Shown piece after piece: positions 7,513-14,970 of a DNA stretch of 15,865 nt. Every line of letters begins with the position of its first letter. Positions within the stretch are counted from its first letter, which is position 1. Source of the DNA: DATEZO01 sp035255485 (lineage in GTDB: Bacteria; Pseudomonadota; Gammaproteobacteria; Burkholderiales; Burkholderiaceae_D); NCBI GenBank assembly GCA_035255485.1, contig DATEZO010000032.1, positions 1-15,865 of the forward strand. The letters run 5' to 3'. The notes beneath the pieces are model-generated. The model was given only the letters and a program-made list of their open reading frames with translations. It ran no database searches and was not told where the DNA came from. The translations under genes were made by a program, and so were the position numbers.

Positions 7513-8046
7513 ATGAAAGTCACAAATAAATTACTGGGCGGGCTGGCAGCGGGTTTATTGGCATTTGTCACATCCTTTTCCTTCGCGCAATCGGAAACGC
7601 CGAATGATGCGCAAATTGCCGGGATCGTGGTTGCCGCCAATACGGTGGATATCAATGGCGGCAAGGCGGCCCAGTCCAGGGCGCATGACAAGGACGTCAA
7701 GGCGTTTGCAAAACAAATGGTGACCGACCATACCGGCCTGAACAAGGCAACATCGGATCTGGCGAAAAAACTCAAGCTGAAGGCTGAGGAAAGCGCCACC
7801 AGCAAGAGTCTCAAGGACGACGGTGCGGCGACGCTGAAAAAGCTGAAGGGAATGAAAGGGGCTGAATTCGATAAAGCCTATATCGACAATGAAGTCACCT
7901 ATCATCAGGCCGTGCTGGATACGATCGACAAGACGCTGATGCCCAATGCCAAGAATGCAGAGCTGAAAGCCCTGCTGGAAAAAGCGCGGCCGACCATTGA
8001 CGATCATTTGCAGCATGCCAAGAAGATACAATTATCGATGAAATAA
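7513..8046 (+). CDS. DUF4142 family exported protein
   Basis: The 177-residue protein has a clear Sec signal peptide (MKVTNK, hydrophobic core about 8-22, likely cleavage at SFA|QSE near residue 26). The rest is an all-helical, lysine-rich domain with DUF4142 hallmarks: DAQIAGIVVAANTVDINGGKAA, then VKAFAKQMVTDHTGLN, and later FDKAYIDNEVTYHQAVL. Such proteins are predicted ferritin-like four-helix bundles of the periplasm, with repeatedly reported links to envelope or oxidative stress. No enzymatic activity is established to my knowledge. The start at 7513 has GAGGA 6 nt upstream and begins the signal peptide; a longer frame back to 7423 overlaps the promoter and is rejected. The cupredoxin gene follows after 8 nt, so the two are probably one transcript. 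Confidence 0.88.
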   Translation: MKVTNKLLGGLAAGLLAFVTSFSFAQSETPNDAQIAGIVVAANTVDINGGKAAQSRAHDKDVKAFAKQMVTDHTGLNKATSDLAKKLKLKAEESATSKSLKDDGAATLKKLKGMKGAEFDKAYIDNEVTYHQAVLDTIDKTLMPNAKNAELKALLEKARPTIDDHLQHAKKIQLSMK

Positions 8047-8054
8047 GACGCACC

Positions 8055-8417
8055 ATGTTTCACCTGAGGAGCCGTGGCTACCGATTGCGGCAAGGCGCCG
8101 CCGGGGTAGTGCTGGCGGCAATCGCATTGTCCGGCGCGCACCATGCGGCGTGCGCCGCCGGCAAGCCGAAAGTGCATGCCGTCACTATCGAAGCGATGCG
8201 GTTCTCTCCGGAAACCATCGAGGCGGCGCCTGGCGATACCGTCATCTGGACCAACAAGGATCCGTTTCCGCATACCGTGACTGCCGGAACGCGCGCATTC
8301 GATTCGGGTGAAATCGCCGCGAATCGTTCATGGAAACTCAAGGTACGCCGCAAGGGCGATTTTCCCTACGTCTGCACCCTGCATCCGAGCATGAAGGGCA
8401 AGTTGATCGTCAAGTAA
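8055..8417 (+). CDS. periplasmic amicyanin/plastocyanin-like cupredoxin
   Basis: The 120-residue precursor has a signal peptide (basic N-terminus MFHLRSRGYRLR, hydrophobic core about 14-26, cleavage probably in the CAAG region near residue 35). The mature part of about 85 residues is one type-1 copper cupredoxin domain: MRFSPETIEAAPGDTVIWTN, then PHTV supplying His73, and finally VCTLHPSM supplying Cys107, His110 and Met113. The C-x2-H-x2-M spacing is that of amicyanin and short blue-copper proteins. Expected role: soluble periplasmic electron carrier, or copper-binding stress protein. No dedicated redox partner is adjacent. It is 8 nt behind the DUF4142 gene with a poor ribosome site of its own, suggesting translational coupling. 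It ends 29 nt from the convergent adenosyltransferase gene. Confidence 0.9.
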   Translation: MFHLRSRGYRLRQGAAGVVLAAIALSGAHHAACAAGKPKVHAVTIEAMRFSPETIEAAPGDTVIWTNKDPFPHTVTAGTRAFDSGEIAANRSWKLKVRRKGDFPYVCTLHPSMKGKLIVK

Positions 8418-8446
8418 ATGCGAGGCGCCAGGTACGGCATTAACTA

Positions 8447-9004
8447 TCAACTATCGCGCTTGCGATCCTTCTCCCACAGCACGTCGCTACCACCGGCAAA
8501 ACGGTTCAGCACCCGCGACAGTACGAACAGCAGATCCGACAGCCGGTTCATGTACTGGCGCGGATTGCTGTTGAGGCTTTCCGCCTTGCCAAGGCTGACG
8601 ATGGCGCGCTCGGCGCGGCGGCACACCGTGCGGCATACGTGCGCAATGGCGGCGGCGCGCGAACCGGCCGGCAGAATGAAATCCCGCAGCGGCGGCAGGT
8701 CTGCATTGTATTTTTCCAGCAAGGCATCCAGCCGCGCCACCTGCATATCGGTGATCAGGGTATACCCCGGGATGCACAATTCACCGCCCAGGTCGAACAG
8801 ATCATGCTGGATGGAAAACAGCTCTTCACGCAGAGCCGCCGGTAATTCCTCGCACAATAACAAGCCGATATGCGAATTCAGCTCGTCGACGTCGCCTATT
8901 GCATGCACCCGCAAACTATCCTTGTCGGTGCGGCTGCCGTCACCCAACCCTGTCGTACCGTTGTCGCCGGTGCGCGTTGCGATTTTGGAAAGTCGATTGC
9001 CCAT
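8447..9004 (-). CDS. PduO-type cob(I)yrinic acid a,c-diamide adenosyltransferase
   Basis: The 185-residue cytosolic enzyme transfers the adenosyl group of ATP to cob(I)alamin to make coenzyme B12. The N-terminal ATP-binding motif KIATRTGDNGTTGLGDGSR is intact. It is followed by DVDELNSHIGLLL, the CRRAERA helix with the conserved arginines, and NRLSDLLFVLSR near the C-terminus. This is the PduO/MMAB class, not CobA or EutT. I chose ATG 9004, the family's normal start (MGNRLSKI). A GTG at 9073 and an ATG at 9034 lie upstream in frame but add unrelated residues. A -10-like TAGAAT on the minus strand at 9033-9038 would put the transcript start inside those extensions. No cobalamin riboswitch is visible. 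No other B12 gene is in the window. Confidence 0.93.
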   Translation of the reverse strand: MGNRLSKIATRTGDNGTTGLGDGSRTDKDSLRVHAIGDVDELNSHIGLLLCEELPAALREELFSIQHDLFDLGGELCIPGYTLITDMQVARLDALLEKYNADLPPLRDFILPAGSRAAAIAHVCRTVCRRAERAIVSLGKAESLNSNPRQYMNRLSDLLFVLSRVLNRFAGGSDVLWEKDRKRDS

Positions 9005-9092
9005 GTTGTAGAAAACAGAAATGGAAAGGGCCATTCTATAGCGTTCAATGCCGGGTTGCTCATGCAATGCCACAGGCGAGCCTTGTGCAGGG

Positions 9093-9098
9093 TAAAAT
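9093..9098 (+). promoter_or_regulatory. candidate -10 box (TAAAAT) for the FAD-linked oxidase gene
   Basis: TAAAAT preceded by GG lies 22 nt before the GTG start at 9120, and transcription would begin about 9105. The -35 at 17-18 nt is weak. If this start is right, the alternative ATG at 9108 would have no room for a ribosome site, which supports the GTG. Confidence 0.3.
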
Positions 9099-9119
9099 CA
9101 GAAAAATATGGAGATTATC

Positions 9120-10529
9120 GTGAATTATCCTGTCCCGTCCGCAGCGCTGAAAAAACCACTGCCAGAAGCGCTTCGCGCCGCCCTGGAATCCCTGTTTGAG
9201 GACCGTTTCTCAACCTCGCAGGCAATCCGCGAGCATCACGGCCGCGATGAATCGCCGTATGATCCGATGCTGCCCGATGCCGTCGTCTTTGCGCAAACCA
9301 CCGAAGAAGTCGCCGCAGCGGTAACGCTGTGCAACAGTCATGATGTGCCCGTCATCGCCTATGGCGCCGGTTCTTCGCTGGAAGGGCACATCCTGGCGCT
9401 GCGCGGCGGGGTGACAATCGATCTGTCGCAGATGAATAACATGGTCGCGGTCCATGCCGAAGACCTGACCGCGACCGTGCAGGCGGGCGTGACGCGCAAG
9501 CAGCTGAACCAGGAAATCAAGGATACCGGCCTGTTCTTTCCGATCGATCCGGGCGCGGACGCGTCGCTCGGCGGCATGGCGGCGACGCGTGCCTCCGGCA
9601 CCAATGCCGTGCGCTACGGCACGATGCGTGAAAATACGCTGGCGCTGAAAGTGGTGACCGCCGACGGCCGCATCATCAGGACCGGCACCCGCGCCAAGAA
9701 GTCCTCCGCCGGCTACGATCTGACGCGCCTGTTCGTCGGCAGTGAAGGCACGCTCGGCATCATCACCGAAGTGACGGTGCGGCTGTATCCGCAGCCGGAG
9801 GCGATTTCCGCCGCGGTCTGCTCATTTCCCTCCGCGGCCGATGCAGTCAATGCCGTGATCCAGACGATCCAGATGGGGGTGCCGGTCGCGCGCGTCGAAT
9901 TCCTCGACGCGAACGGAGTCAAGGCGATCAATGCGTACAACAAGCTGGGCTTGCCCGAGCAGCCGCTGCTGCTGTTTGAATTCCACGGCAGCGAACATGC
10001 CGTGCAGGAACAGGCGCAACTGGTGCAGGACATCACGGCCGAGCACAGTGCGACCGGCTTCGAATGGGCAACCCGGCCGGAAGACCGCTCGCGGCTGTGG
10101 ACGGCGCGTCACAATGCCTATTTTGCCTTGCTGCAGATGCGGCCCGGCAGCCGCTCGATTTCAACCGATTGCTGCGTGCCGATTTCGCGCCTGGCCGAAT
10201 GCATTCTCGATACCCAGGCCGATTGCGAACGGCACCACATCCTGTATTCGATCATCGGCCACGTCGGCGACGGCAATTTCCATGTGCTGATGCTGATCGA
10301 CCCGCACAATCCGGAGGAAGTCACGCAGGCCGAAGGCGTCAACCGCCGCATGGTCGAACGCGCGATCGCAATGGACGGCACCTGTACCGGCGAGCATGGG
10401 GTTGGCTTGCACAAGATGGATTTCCTGGTGCAGGAACACGGCGACGAGGCGATCGACACGATGCGCGCCATCAAGCATGCGCTGGACCCGAAGAACATCC
10501 TGAACCCGGGCAAGATCCTGCGGTGGTGA
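9120..10529 (+). CDS. FAD-binding oxidoreductase, D-lactate dehydrogenase (cytochrome) type
   Basis: The 469-residue flavoprotein is of the VAO/PCMH class. Its N-terminal FAD-binding domain has PVIAYGAGSSLEGH, FPIDPGADASLGGMAATRASG and VGSEGTLGIITEVTVRLYP. The C-terminal FAD-oxidase domain has GHVGDGNFHVLM, GTCTGEHGVGLHK and LDPKNILNPGKIL. It resembles eukaryotic/bacterial D-lactate dehydrogenase (LDHD/Dld) more than GlcD, because the GHVGDGNFH and GAGSSLEGH signatures are of that subgroup. It would oxidise D-lactate or another D-2-hydroxyacid to the keto acid and pass electrons to cytochrome c or quinone. Start: GTG 9120 has GGAG exactly 6 nt upstream. An ATG at 9108 in frame overlaps that ribosome site and is less likely. 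It is divergent from the adenosyltransferase gene. Exact substrate uncertain. Confidence 0.88.
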   Translation: MNYPVPSAALKKPLPEALRAALESLFEDRFSTSQAIREHHGRDESPYDPMLPDAVVFAQTTEEVAAAVTLCNSHDVPVIAYGAGSSLEGHILALRGGVTIDLSQMNNMVAVHAEDLTATVQAGVTRKQLNQEIKDTGLFFPIDPGADASLGGMAATRASGTNAVRYGTMRENTLALKVVTADGRIIRTGTRAKKSSAGYDLTRLFVGSEGTLGIITEVTVRLYPQPEAISAAVCSFPSAADAVNAVIQTIQMGVPVARVEFLDANGVKAINAYNKLGLPEQPLLLFEFHGSEHAVQEQAQLVQDITAEHSATGFEWATRPEDRSRLWTARHNAYFALLQMRPGSRSISTDCCVPISRLAECILDTQADCERHHILYSIIGHVGDGNFHVLMLIDPHNPEEVTQAEGVNRRMVERAIAMDGTCTGEHGVGLHKMDFLVQEHGDEAIDTMRAIKHALDPKNILNPGKILRW

Positions 10530-10602
10530 GTTCCTTGCTTTGAATTATTAAGCTTTGCACATATGAGTGACGGCCAGCAAACCGCAATCCCTTACCCCCC
10601 GT

Positions 10603-10627
10603 CCCTCTCCCGCGAAGCGGGAGAGGG
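10603..10627. repeat. perfect 11-bp palindromic hairpin, dispersed-repeat type
   Basis: CCCTCTCCCGC (10603-10613), loop GAA, GCGGGAGAGGG (10617-10627) form a perfect GC-rich stem. This palindrome core, preceded by C-rich sequence, closely resembles an intergenic repeat I recall as widely scattered through proteobacterial genomes. There is no U-tract after it, so it is not a classical intrinsic terminator, though it may protect the 3' end of the upstream mRNA. Confidence 0.7.
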
Positions 10628-10637
10628 GAGCGCCCTG

Positions 10638-10664
10638 ACGGAAATGGGTGCCCCCCATTTCCGT
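10638..10664. repeat. second perfect 11-bp hairpin, just upstream of the LysR gene
   Basis: ACGGAAATGGG (10638-10648), loop TGCCC, CCCATTTCCGT (10654-10664) form a perfect stem 10 nt after the first hairpin and 19 nt before the LysR-gene ATG. It could be the second half of a composite repeat, an mRNA structure limiting translation, or an operator. The sequence itself does not decide between these. Confidence 0.65.
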
Positions 10665-10683
10665 AATATCCAATAATGATTTT

Positions 10684-11571
10684 ATGGCCACCAGAATTCC
10701 TCCTGTCCATGCATTGTCCGCGTTTGAAGCTGCGGCGCGGCATGGCTCCTTTGCGGTCGCTGCTGACGAATTATGCATAACGCCGTCCGCCCTGTCGCAC
10801 CGGATCCGGCTGCTGGAGGAGTTCGTGGGCGAGCGCCTGTTCAGCCGGGAGGGCCGGGCAGTTGCACTGTCGGAATTCGGCCGGCGTTACCTGGACGTGG
10901 TCCGTACCGCATTGCGCACGCTGACGGACTTTCCGTTGCCGCATCGCAGCGTACCGGCGCAGCCGCGCATCAAGCTGACGCTGCCGCCGACCTTTGCGCG
11001 CTGCCTGTTCATGCCGGCATTGTCGGAGTTCGCGATTCAGCATCCCGATATCGTGATTGAAGTGTTCCTGTCGGTGCCGCTGTATGACCTGAGCCTGTCG
11101 GAAAGCGATGTTGAAGTACGCTTTGGCGTCGGCAAGTATCCGGATATGGTGACTGAAAAACTGCTGGCCGAACCGACTTTCGCGGTGGCCAGCCCGGCCT
11201 ATCTCGAAAAGATCGGCGGCCTGAAAACGCCTTCCGACCTGAGTCGGGCGACGCTGTTGCGTTCCGCGCTGGAACCCTGGCAGCCGTGGTTCGAGGCGGC
11301 CGGGCTCGATTGGCCGGAGCCATCCTCGGCATTGCGCGTGGACGATCTCGGGCTGCTGCTGGAAGCGGTCAGGCATGGCCACGGCGTATGTCTGACGCGC
11401 CAGCATTTTGCGCAGGAACTGATTGCCCGGGGCGAAGTGGTGGAGTTATTCGATCTGCGCCTGACCACGCCGCCGCATGCCTATTACGTGGTATACGAGC
11501 GGGCCGCGCGCGACAGGCCGGAAGTCAATTTCCTGATCGACTGGCTGTTTGCAAAGTTTCGCAATGTATAG
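10684..11571 (+). CDS. LysR-family transcriptional regulator, GcvA-like
   Basis: The 295-residue protein starts with a LysR winged helix-turn-helix: LSAFEAAARHGSFAVAADEL, then CITPSALSHRIRLLEE with the recognition helix, and a linker helix near 60-80. The effector domain (about 90-295) has the FPLPH-PRIKLTLPPTFARC entry and the ending LIDWL typical of the GcvA subgroup. The effector is unknown. It sits between two flavin oxidoreductase loci on the same strand, 154 nt after the D-lactate-dehydrogenase-like gene and 163 nt before glcD. Control of glcDEF, the upstream oxidase, or both is plausible from position only. The ATG at 10684 gives the usual LysR N-terminus. It has a poor ribosome site and follows a hairpin. 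The GTG 36 nt earlier falls in the hairpin loop and is rejected. Confidence 0.92.
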   Translation: MATRIPPVHALSAFEAAARHGSFAVAADELCITPSALSHRIRLLEEFVGERLFSREGRAVALSEFGRRYLDVVRTALRTLTDFPLPHRSVPAQPRIKLTLPPTFARCLFMPALSEFAIQHPDIVIEVFLSVPLYDLSLSESDVEVRFGVGKYPDMVTEKLLAEPTFAVASPAYLEKIGGLKTPSDLSRATLLRSALEPWQPWFEAAGLDWPEPSSALRVDDLGLLLEAVRHGHGVCLTRQHFAQELIARGEVVELFDLRLTTPPHAYYVVYERAARDRPEVNFLIDWLFAKFRNV

Positions 11572-11734
11572 AAAGTGCCGCGCGTCATGATCTGCACCCC
11601 CGTATTTTGCCCGACTTGAAAAAATTTCACCCGGGCCGGAAAAGCTTTTCAGTATTTACGATCATTCGATCAACCTCTGCCTGACGGGTTTTCGTTACAC
11701 TGCGTAATGGCATCTCCCACCTCCGGAATTACTC
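11572..11734. promoter_or_regulatory. intergenic region upstream of glcD
   Basis: The 163 nt probably carry the glcD promoter. Visible elements are a perfect 10-bp palindrome AAAAGCTTTT (11641-11650), a GATCATTCGATC stretch (11661-11672), and weak promoter-like hexamers CTGACG (11682-11687) and TACACT (11697-11702) at unsuitable spacing. No strong sigma-70 promoter is seen, which would fit a promoter that needs an activator such as the adjacent LysR protein. This is inference from position. Confidence 0.35.
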
Positions 11735-13222
11735 ATGAACGCGCCTTCAGATCGTCCATTCCCTGCCGCGCGCCAGCGTGAAGTCGTCGCCGCATTGCGC
11801 GCGCTGCTGCCGCAACGTTGCGTCCTGTTTAACGAAGAGGATACCCGCCCCTACGAATGCGACGGCCTCGCCGCGTATCGCCAGTTGCCGATGGTGGTGG
11901 TGCTGCCCGAAACCGAAACGCAGGTCGTCGGCATCCTGACCATCTGCCGCAATCTCAAGGTGCCGATCGTGCCGCGCGGCGCCGGCACCGGACTGTCCGG
12001 CGGCGCGCTGCCGATTGTCGACGGCGTGGTGCTGTCCACCGCCCGGCTCAACAAGATCATCAGGATGGATGCCTATGCGCGCATCGCCGTGGTGCAACCC
12101 GGTGTGCGCAATCTCGCCATTTCGGATGCGGCTGCGGCGCATGGCCTGTATTACGCGCCCGACCCTTCTTCGCAGATTGCCTGCACCATCGGTGGCAATG
12201 TCGCGGAAAATTCGGGCGGCGTGCACTGCCTGAAATACGGCCTCACCGTGCATAACGTGATGCGGGTGCGCATGGTCACGATCGATGGCGAGATCGTCGA
12301 ACTCGGTAGCGAAGCGCTGGACGCCCCCGGCCTCGATTTGCTTGCGGTGTTCATCGGTTCCGAAGGCATGCTTGGCGTGGTGACCGAGGTAACGGTGAGG
12401 CTGGTGCCGAAGCCGCGCACTGCGCGCGTGATCATGGCCTCGTTCGACGATGTGGTGAAAGGCGGCAATGCGGTCGCCAGCGTGATTGCGGAAGGCATCA
12501 TTCCGGCCGGACTCGAGATGATGGACCGGACTTCCTCGCGCATGGTCGAGCCGTTCGTGCAGGCTGGTTACGATACCGACGCGGCAGCGATCCTGCTGTG
12601 CGAATCGGATGGCATACCGGAAGAAGTCGATGAGGAAATCGACCGCATGAGTACGGTCTTGAAAAATTCCGGCGCGACCGCCATCGCGGTATCGCAGGAT
12701 GAAGCGGAACGCCTGAAATTCTGGTCGGGCCGCAAGAACGCGTTCCCGGCGGCGGGCCGCATCTCGCCGGATTACTATTGCATGGACGGCACCATCCCGC
12801 GCAAGATGCTGGCGCAGGTGCTGCTCGGCATCGAGGAAATGGAAAGGAAATACGGCTTGCGCTGCGCCAACGTATTCCATGCGGGCGACGGCAATCTGCA
12901 TCCCCTGATCCTGTTCGATGCCAACCTGGAAGGCGAATTCCATCGCGCCGAATCATTCGGCGCGGAGATCCTGGAATTGTGCGTCGAGGTTGGCGGCACC
13001 ATCACCGGCGAGCACGGCGTCGGCATCGAGAAAATCAATTCGATGTGCGTGCAGTTTTCTCCGAAAGAACTGGAAGCATTCATCGCAGTCAAGCGCGCCT
13101 TCGATGGCGCTTGCCTGCTGAATCCCGATAAGGCGATCCCGACGCTGAACCGCTGCGCCGAGTACGGCAAGATGCGCGTGACGGGTGGCAAGATGAAATT
13201 CGCGGGCTTGCCGCGTTTTTAA
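11735..13222 (+). CDS. glcD: glycolate oxidase subunit GlcD (FAD-linked)
   Basis: The 495-residue FAD-binding subunit belongs to glycolate oxidase, which converts glycolate to glyoxylate at the inner membrane with GlcE and GlcF. The FAD-binding domain (about residues 50-230) shows PIVPRGAGTGLSGGALP, then PDPSSQIACTIGGNVAENSGG with the run into HCLKYGLTVHNV, and IGSEGMLGVVTEVTVRLVPKP. The C-terminal domain shows NVFHAGDGNLHPLILFD, GGTITGEHGVGIEK and a terminal LNPDKAIPTLNRCAEYG. Length and motif order match GlcD (about 500 residues). The ATG at 11735 has a weak GGA about 8 nt upstream. glcE follows after 127 nt, a longer gap than usual, and that gap contains a hairpin. The gene appears intact. 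Confidence 0.95.
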   Translation: MNAPSDRPFPAARQREVVAALRALLPQRCVLFNEEDTRPYECDGLAAYRQLPMVVVLPETETQVVGILTICRNLKVPIVPRGAGTGLSGGALPIVDGVVLSTARLNKIIRMDAYARIAVVQPGVRNLAISDAAAAHGLYYAPDPSSQIACTIGGNVAENSGGVHCLKYGLTVHNVMRVRMVTIDGEIVELGSEALDAPGLDLLAVFIGSEGMLGVVTEVTVRLVPKPRTARVIMASFDDVVKGGNAVASVIAEGIIPAGLEMMDRTSSRMVEPFVQAGYDTDAAAILLCESDGIPEEVDEEIDRMSTVLKNSGATAIAVSQDEAERLKFWSGRKNAFPAAGRISPDYYCMDGTIPRKMLAQVLLGIEEMERKYGLRCANVFHAGDGNLHPLILFDANLEGEFHRAESFGAEILELCVEVGGTITGEHGVGIEKINSMCVQFSPKELEAFIAVKRAFDGACLLNPDKAIPTLNRCAEYGKMRVTGGKMKFAGLPRF

Positions 13223-13235
13223 GCGTAGCTTGCCG

Positions 13236-13259
13236 GCTTTCTGCCCGATGGGCGAAAGC
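13236..13259 (+). repeat. hairpin between glcD and glcE
   Basis: GCTTTC-T-GCCC, loop GAT, GGGC-GAAAGC form a ten-pair stem with one bulged T, starting 14 nt after the glcD stop. There is no run of T after it. It could be a partial attenuator or an mRNA-processing or stability site that sets the ratio of GlcD to GlcE. Confidence 0.45.
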
Positions 13260-13349
13260 AATGCCGGGAAAAGCGCTGATGCAGGCGATGATCCCATGCG
13301 GGCGGGATGACATGCACCCGGTTGCACGACACAGTACGGAAATTGGAAA

Positions 13350-14417
13350 ATGAAGCAGGTATTGCAAGACTTCAAAGAACGCGTCATCGTTTCCAGTGCG
13401 GATCGCACTGCGCTGCGCCTGCGCGGCGGCGGCAGCAAGGACTGGTATGGCCAGGCATTGAACGGCGAGGTTTTCGACACGCGCCCTTACGCCGGCATCA
13501 TTGCGTATGAACCGACCGAATTGGTGATTACTGCGCGTTGCGGCACGCCGCTGCTGGACATCGAAGCGACCCTGGCGCAGCAGAACCAGATGCTGGCATT
13601 CGAGCCGCCGCATTTCGGCGCCGGCGCCACGGTCGGCGGCATGCTGGCCGCCGGCCTGTCCGGCCCGCGCCGCCAGGCGGTGGGCGCGCTGCGCGATTTT
13701 GTGCTGGGCGCGGTGCTGATGGACGGCAAGGGCGAAGTGCTGCGCTTCGGCGGACAGGTAATGAAGAATGTCGCCGGTTACGACGTATCGCGCCTGCTGG
13801 CCGGCTCGCTTGGCACGCTCGGACTGATCCTCGAAGCGTCGTTGAAAGTGCTGCCGAAACCGTATGCCGAAACCACGCTGCGACTGGTGATGAACGAAGA
13901 GAAGGCGATCCGTTGCCTGAATCAATGGGGCGGCCAGCCCTTGCCGATTTCGGCATCGGCATGGCATGACGGCTTGCTGCTGGTGCGATTGTCCGGCGCG
14001 CGCGCCGCGCTGCAGGCGGCACAGCAGAAAATCGGCGGCGATGTCGTGTCGGATCCGAACCGGTTCTGGATCGCATTGCGCGAACAGAGCAATGCATTCT
14101 TTACGGGAGACAATGGCGCAAGCAGCCTGTGGCGCCTGTCTCTGCCGTCGACCACGCCGCCCATCGCCTTGCCGGGCGAGCAGTTGATCGAATGGGGCGG
14201 CGCGCAGCGCTGGCTCAGGTCGGATGCCGATGCGGCGGCGATCCGCGCCGCGGCGCAACAGGCGGGCGGCCATGCCACGCTGTTTCGGGGCGCCGACAAG
14301 ACCGCTGGCGTGTTCCAGCCGCTGGCCCCGGCGATTGCGGCAATTCACCGCAATCTTAAAAATGCGTTCGACCCGTCCGGTATTTTCAATCCGGGACGGA
14401 TGTACCAGGCACTTTAA
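13350..14417 (+). CDS. glcE: glycolate oxidase subunit GlcE (copy A, complete)
   Basis: The 355-residue protein is the smaller FAD-domain subunit of glycolate oxidase. The FAD-binding region runs about 80-170: FEPPHFGAGATVGGMLAAGLSGPRR, LRDFVLGAVLMDGKGEVLRF, GGQVMKNVAGYDVSRLLAGSLGTLGLI. This last stretch is the GlcE hallmark, and the C-terminus ends IFNPGRMY plus two residues. The length is normal. ATG 13350 is preceded by GGAAATTGGAAA. A second, diverged GlcE C-terminal half is encoded on the minus strand at 15359-15865. By eye the two are about 71% identical over the last 157 residues (45 differences). This copy ends 76 nt before its glcF. Confidence 0.94.
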   Translation: MKQVLQDFKERVIVSSADRTALRLRGGGSKDWYGQALNGEVFDTRPYAGIIAYEPTELVITARCGTPLLDIEATLAQQNQMLAFEPPHFGAGATVGGMLAAGLSGPRRQAVGALRDFVLGAVLMDGKGEVLRFGGQVMKNVAGYDVSRLLAGSLGTLGLILEASLKVLPKPYAETTLRLVMNEEKAIRCLNQWGGQPLPISASAWHDGLLLVRLSGARAALQAAQQKIGGDVVSDPNRFWIALREQSNAFFTGDNGASSLWRLSLPSTTPPIALPGEQLIEWGGAQRWLRSDADAAAIRAAAQQAGGHATLFRGADKTAGVFQPLAPAIAAIHRNLKNAFDPSGIFNPGRMYQAL

Positions 14418-14493
14418 TTCTTCGACGTAGCGGTGCGGAAATCCTGCGCGGCTCTTTCATTGCCTCTGCGTCGGCTCGCGTAAATGGTTTTCC

Positions 14494-14970
14494 ATGCAGA
14501 CCAATCTTGCTGATTTCATCAAAAACACGCGCGACGGCGACGAGGCCGACGCCATCCTGCGCAAGTGCGTGCACTGTGGTTTTTGCACCGCGACCTGTCC
14601 GACTTACCAACTGCTTGGCGACGAGCTGGATGGGCCACGTGGGCGCATCTACCTGATCAAGCAGGTGCTGGAAGGAAAAGAGCCCACCGCCAAGACTCAG
14701 ACCCATCTGGATCGCTGCCTGACCTGCCGCAATTGCGAAACGACCTGTCCTTCCGGCGTGCAATATGGCCGCCTGGTCGATATCGGCCGCAGGGTCGTCG
14801 AAGAGCGCGTGCCGCGCCCGCTGTCGCAGCGCATCGTGCGTGCTGCACTGAAGGAAGCATTGCCGCGCAAATGGCTGTTTACGCCAGCGATGCAAGTCGG
14901 GCAACTGCTGCGCCCGTTGCTGCCGAAAGTGTTGAAAAGCAAGGTGCCGGCCCGGCAAGTCGCCGGCGCA
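14494..14970 (+). pseudogene. glcF: glycolate oxidase iron-sulfur subunit GlcF, truncated (copy A)
   Basis: Only the first 159 residues of GlcF (normally about 400) are present. The two [4Fe-4S] ferredoxin motifs are intact: C25-x2-C28-x2-C31-x3-C35-P and C75-x2-C78-x2-C81-x3-C85-P. Next comes RPLSQRIVRAALKEALPRKW and LLPKVLKSKVPARQVAGA. From about base 14971 the frame runs into the antisense of another glcF and stays open by chance until 15162, adding 63 meaningless residues. Both C-terminal cysteine-rich (CCG) domains, which carry electrons to quinone, are missing. The ATG at 14494 begins the normal MQTNLADFIKNTR N-terminus, 76 nt after glcE, with a weak ribosome site. Either the gene is truly broken or the sequence beyond is a false join. 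Confidence 0.88.
14960..14970. other. breakpoint of the tail-to-tail glcF junction (microhomology with palindromic core)
   Basis: TCGCCGGCGCA is the stretch that fits both sides. Read forward it ends the copy-A codons for Val-Ala-Gly-Ala (156-159). Read in reverse it supplies the copy-B codons for Ala-Pro-Ala (130-132) plus the first base of the next codon. It contains the perfect palindrome CGCCGGCG (14961-14968). The 11-bp figure is an upper limit, because the intact continuations of both genes are not in the window. Confidence 0.6.

Noticed and set aside
9005..9119. Cobalamin riboswitch ahead of the adenosyltransferase gene
   Set aside because: The divergent gap is about 115 nt and shows no B12-box-like sequence or fitting structure; it is too short for the element.
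10603..10627. Intrinsic terminator of the FAD oxidase gene
   Set aside because: The stem is perfect but no T-run follows it; the sequence after it is GAGCGCCC.
11747..12943. A 398-residue minus-strand frame opposite glcD
   Set aside because: It is the shadow of a strong GlcD coding frame in high-GC DNA, with His/Arg-rich composition and no recognisable domain. The same holds for 1149-2138 opposite the Rieske gene, 13089-14348 opposite glcE, and 2716-3702 opposite ispA.
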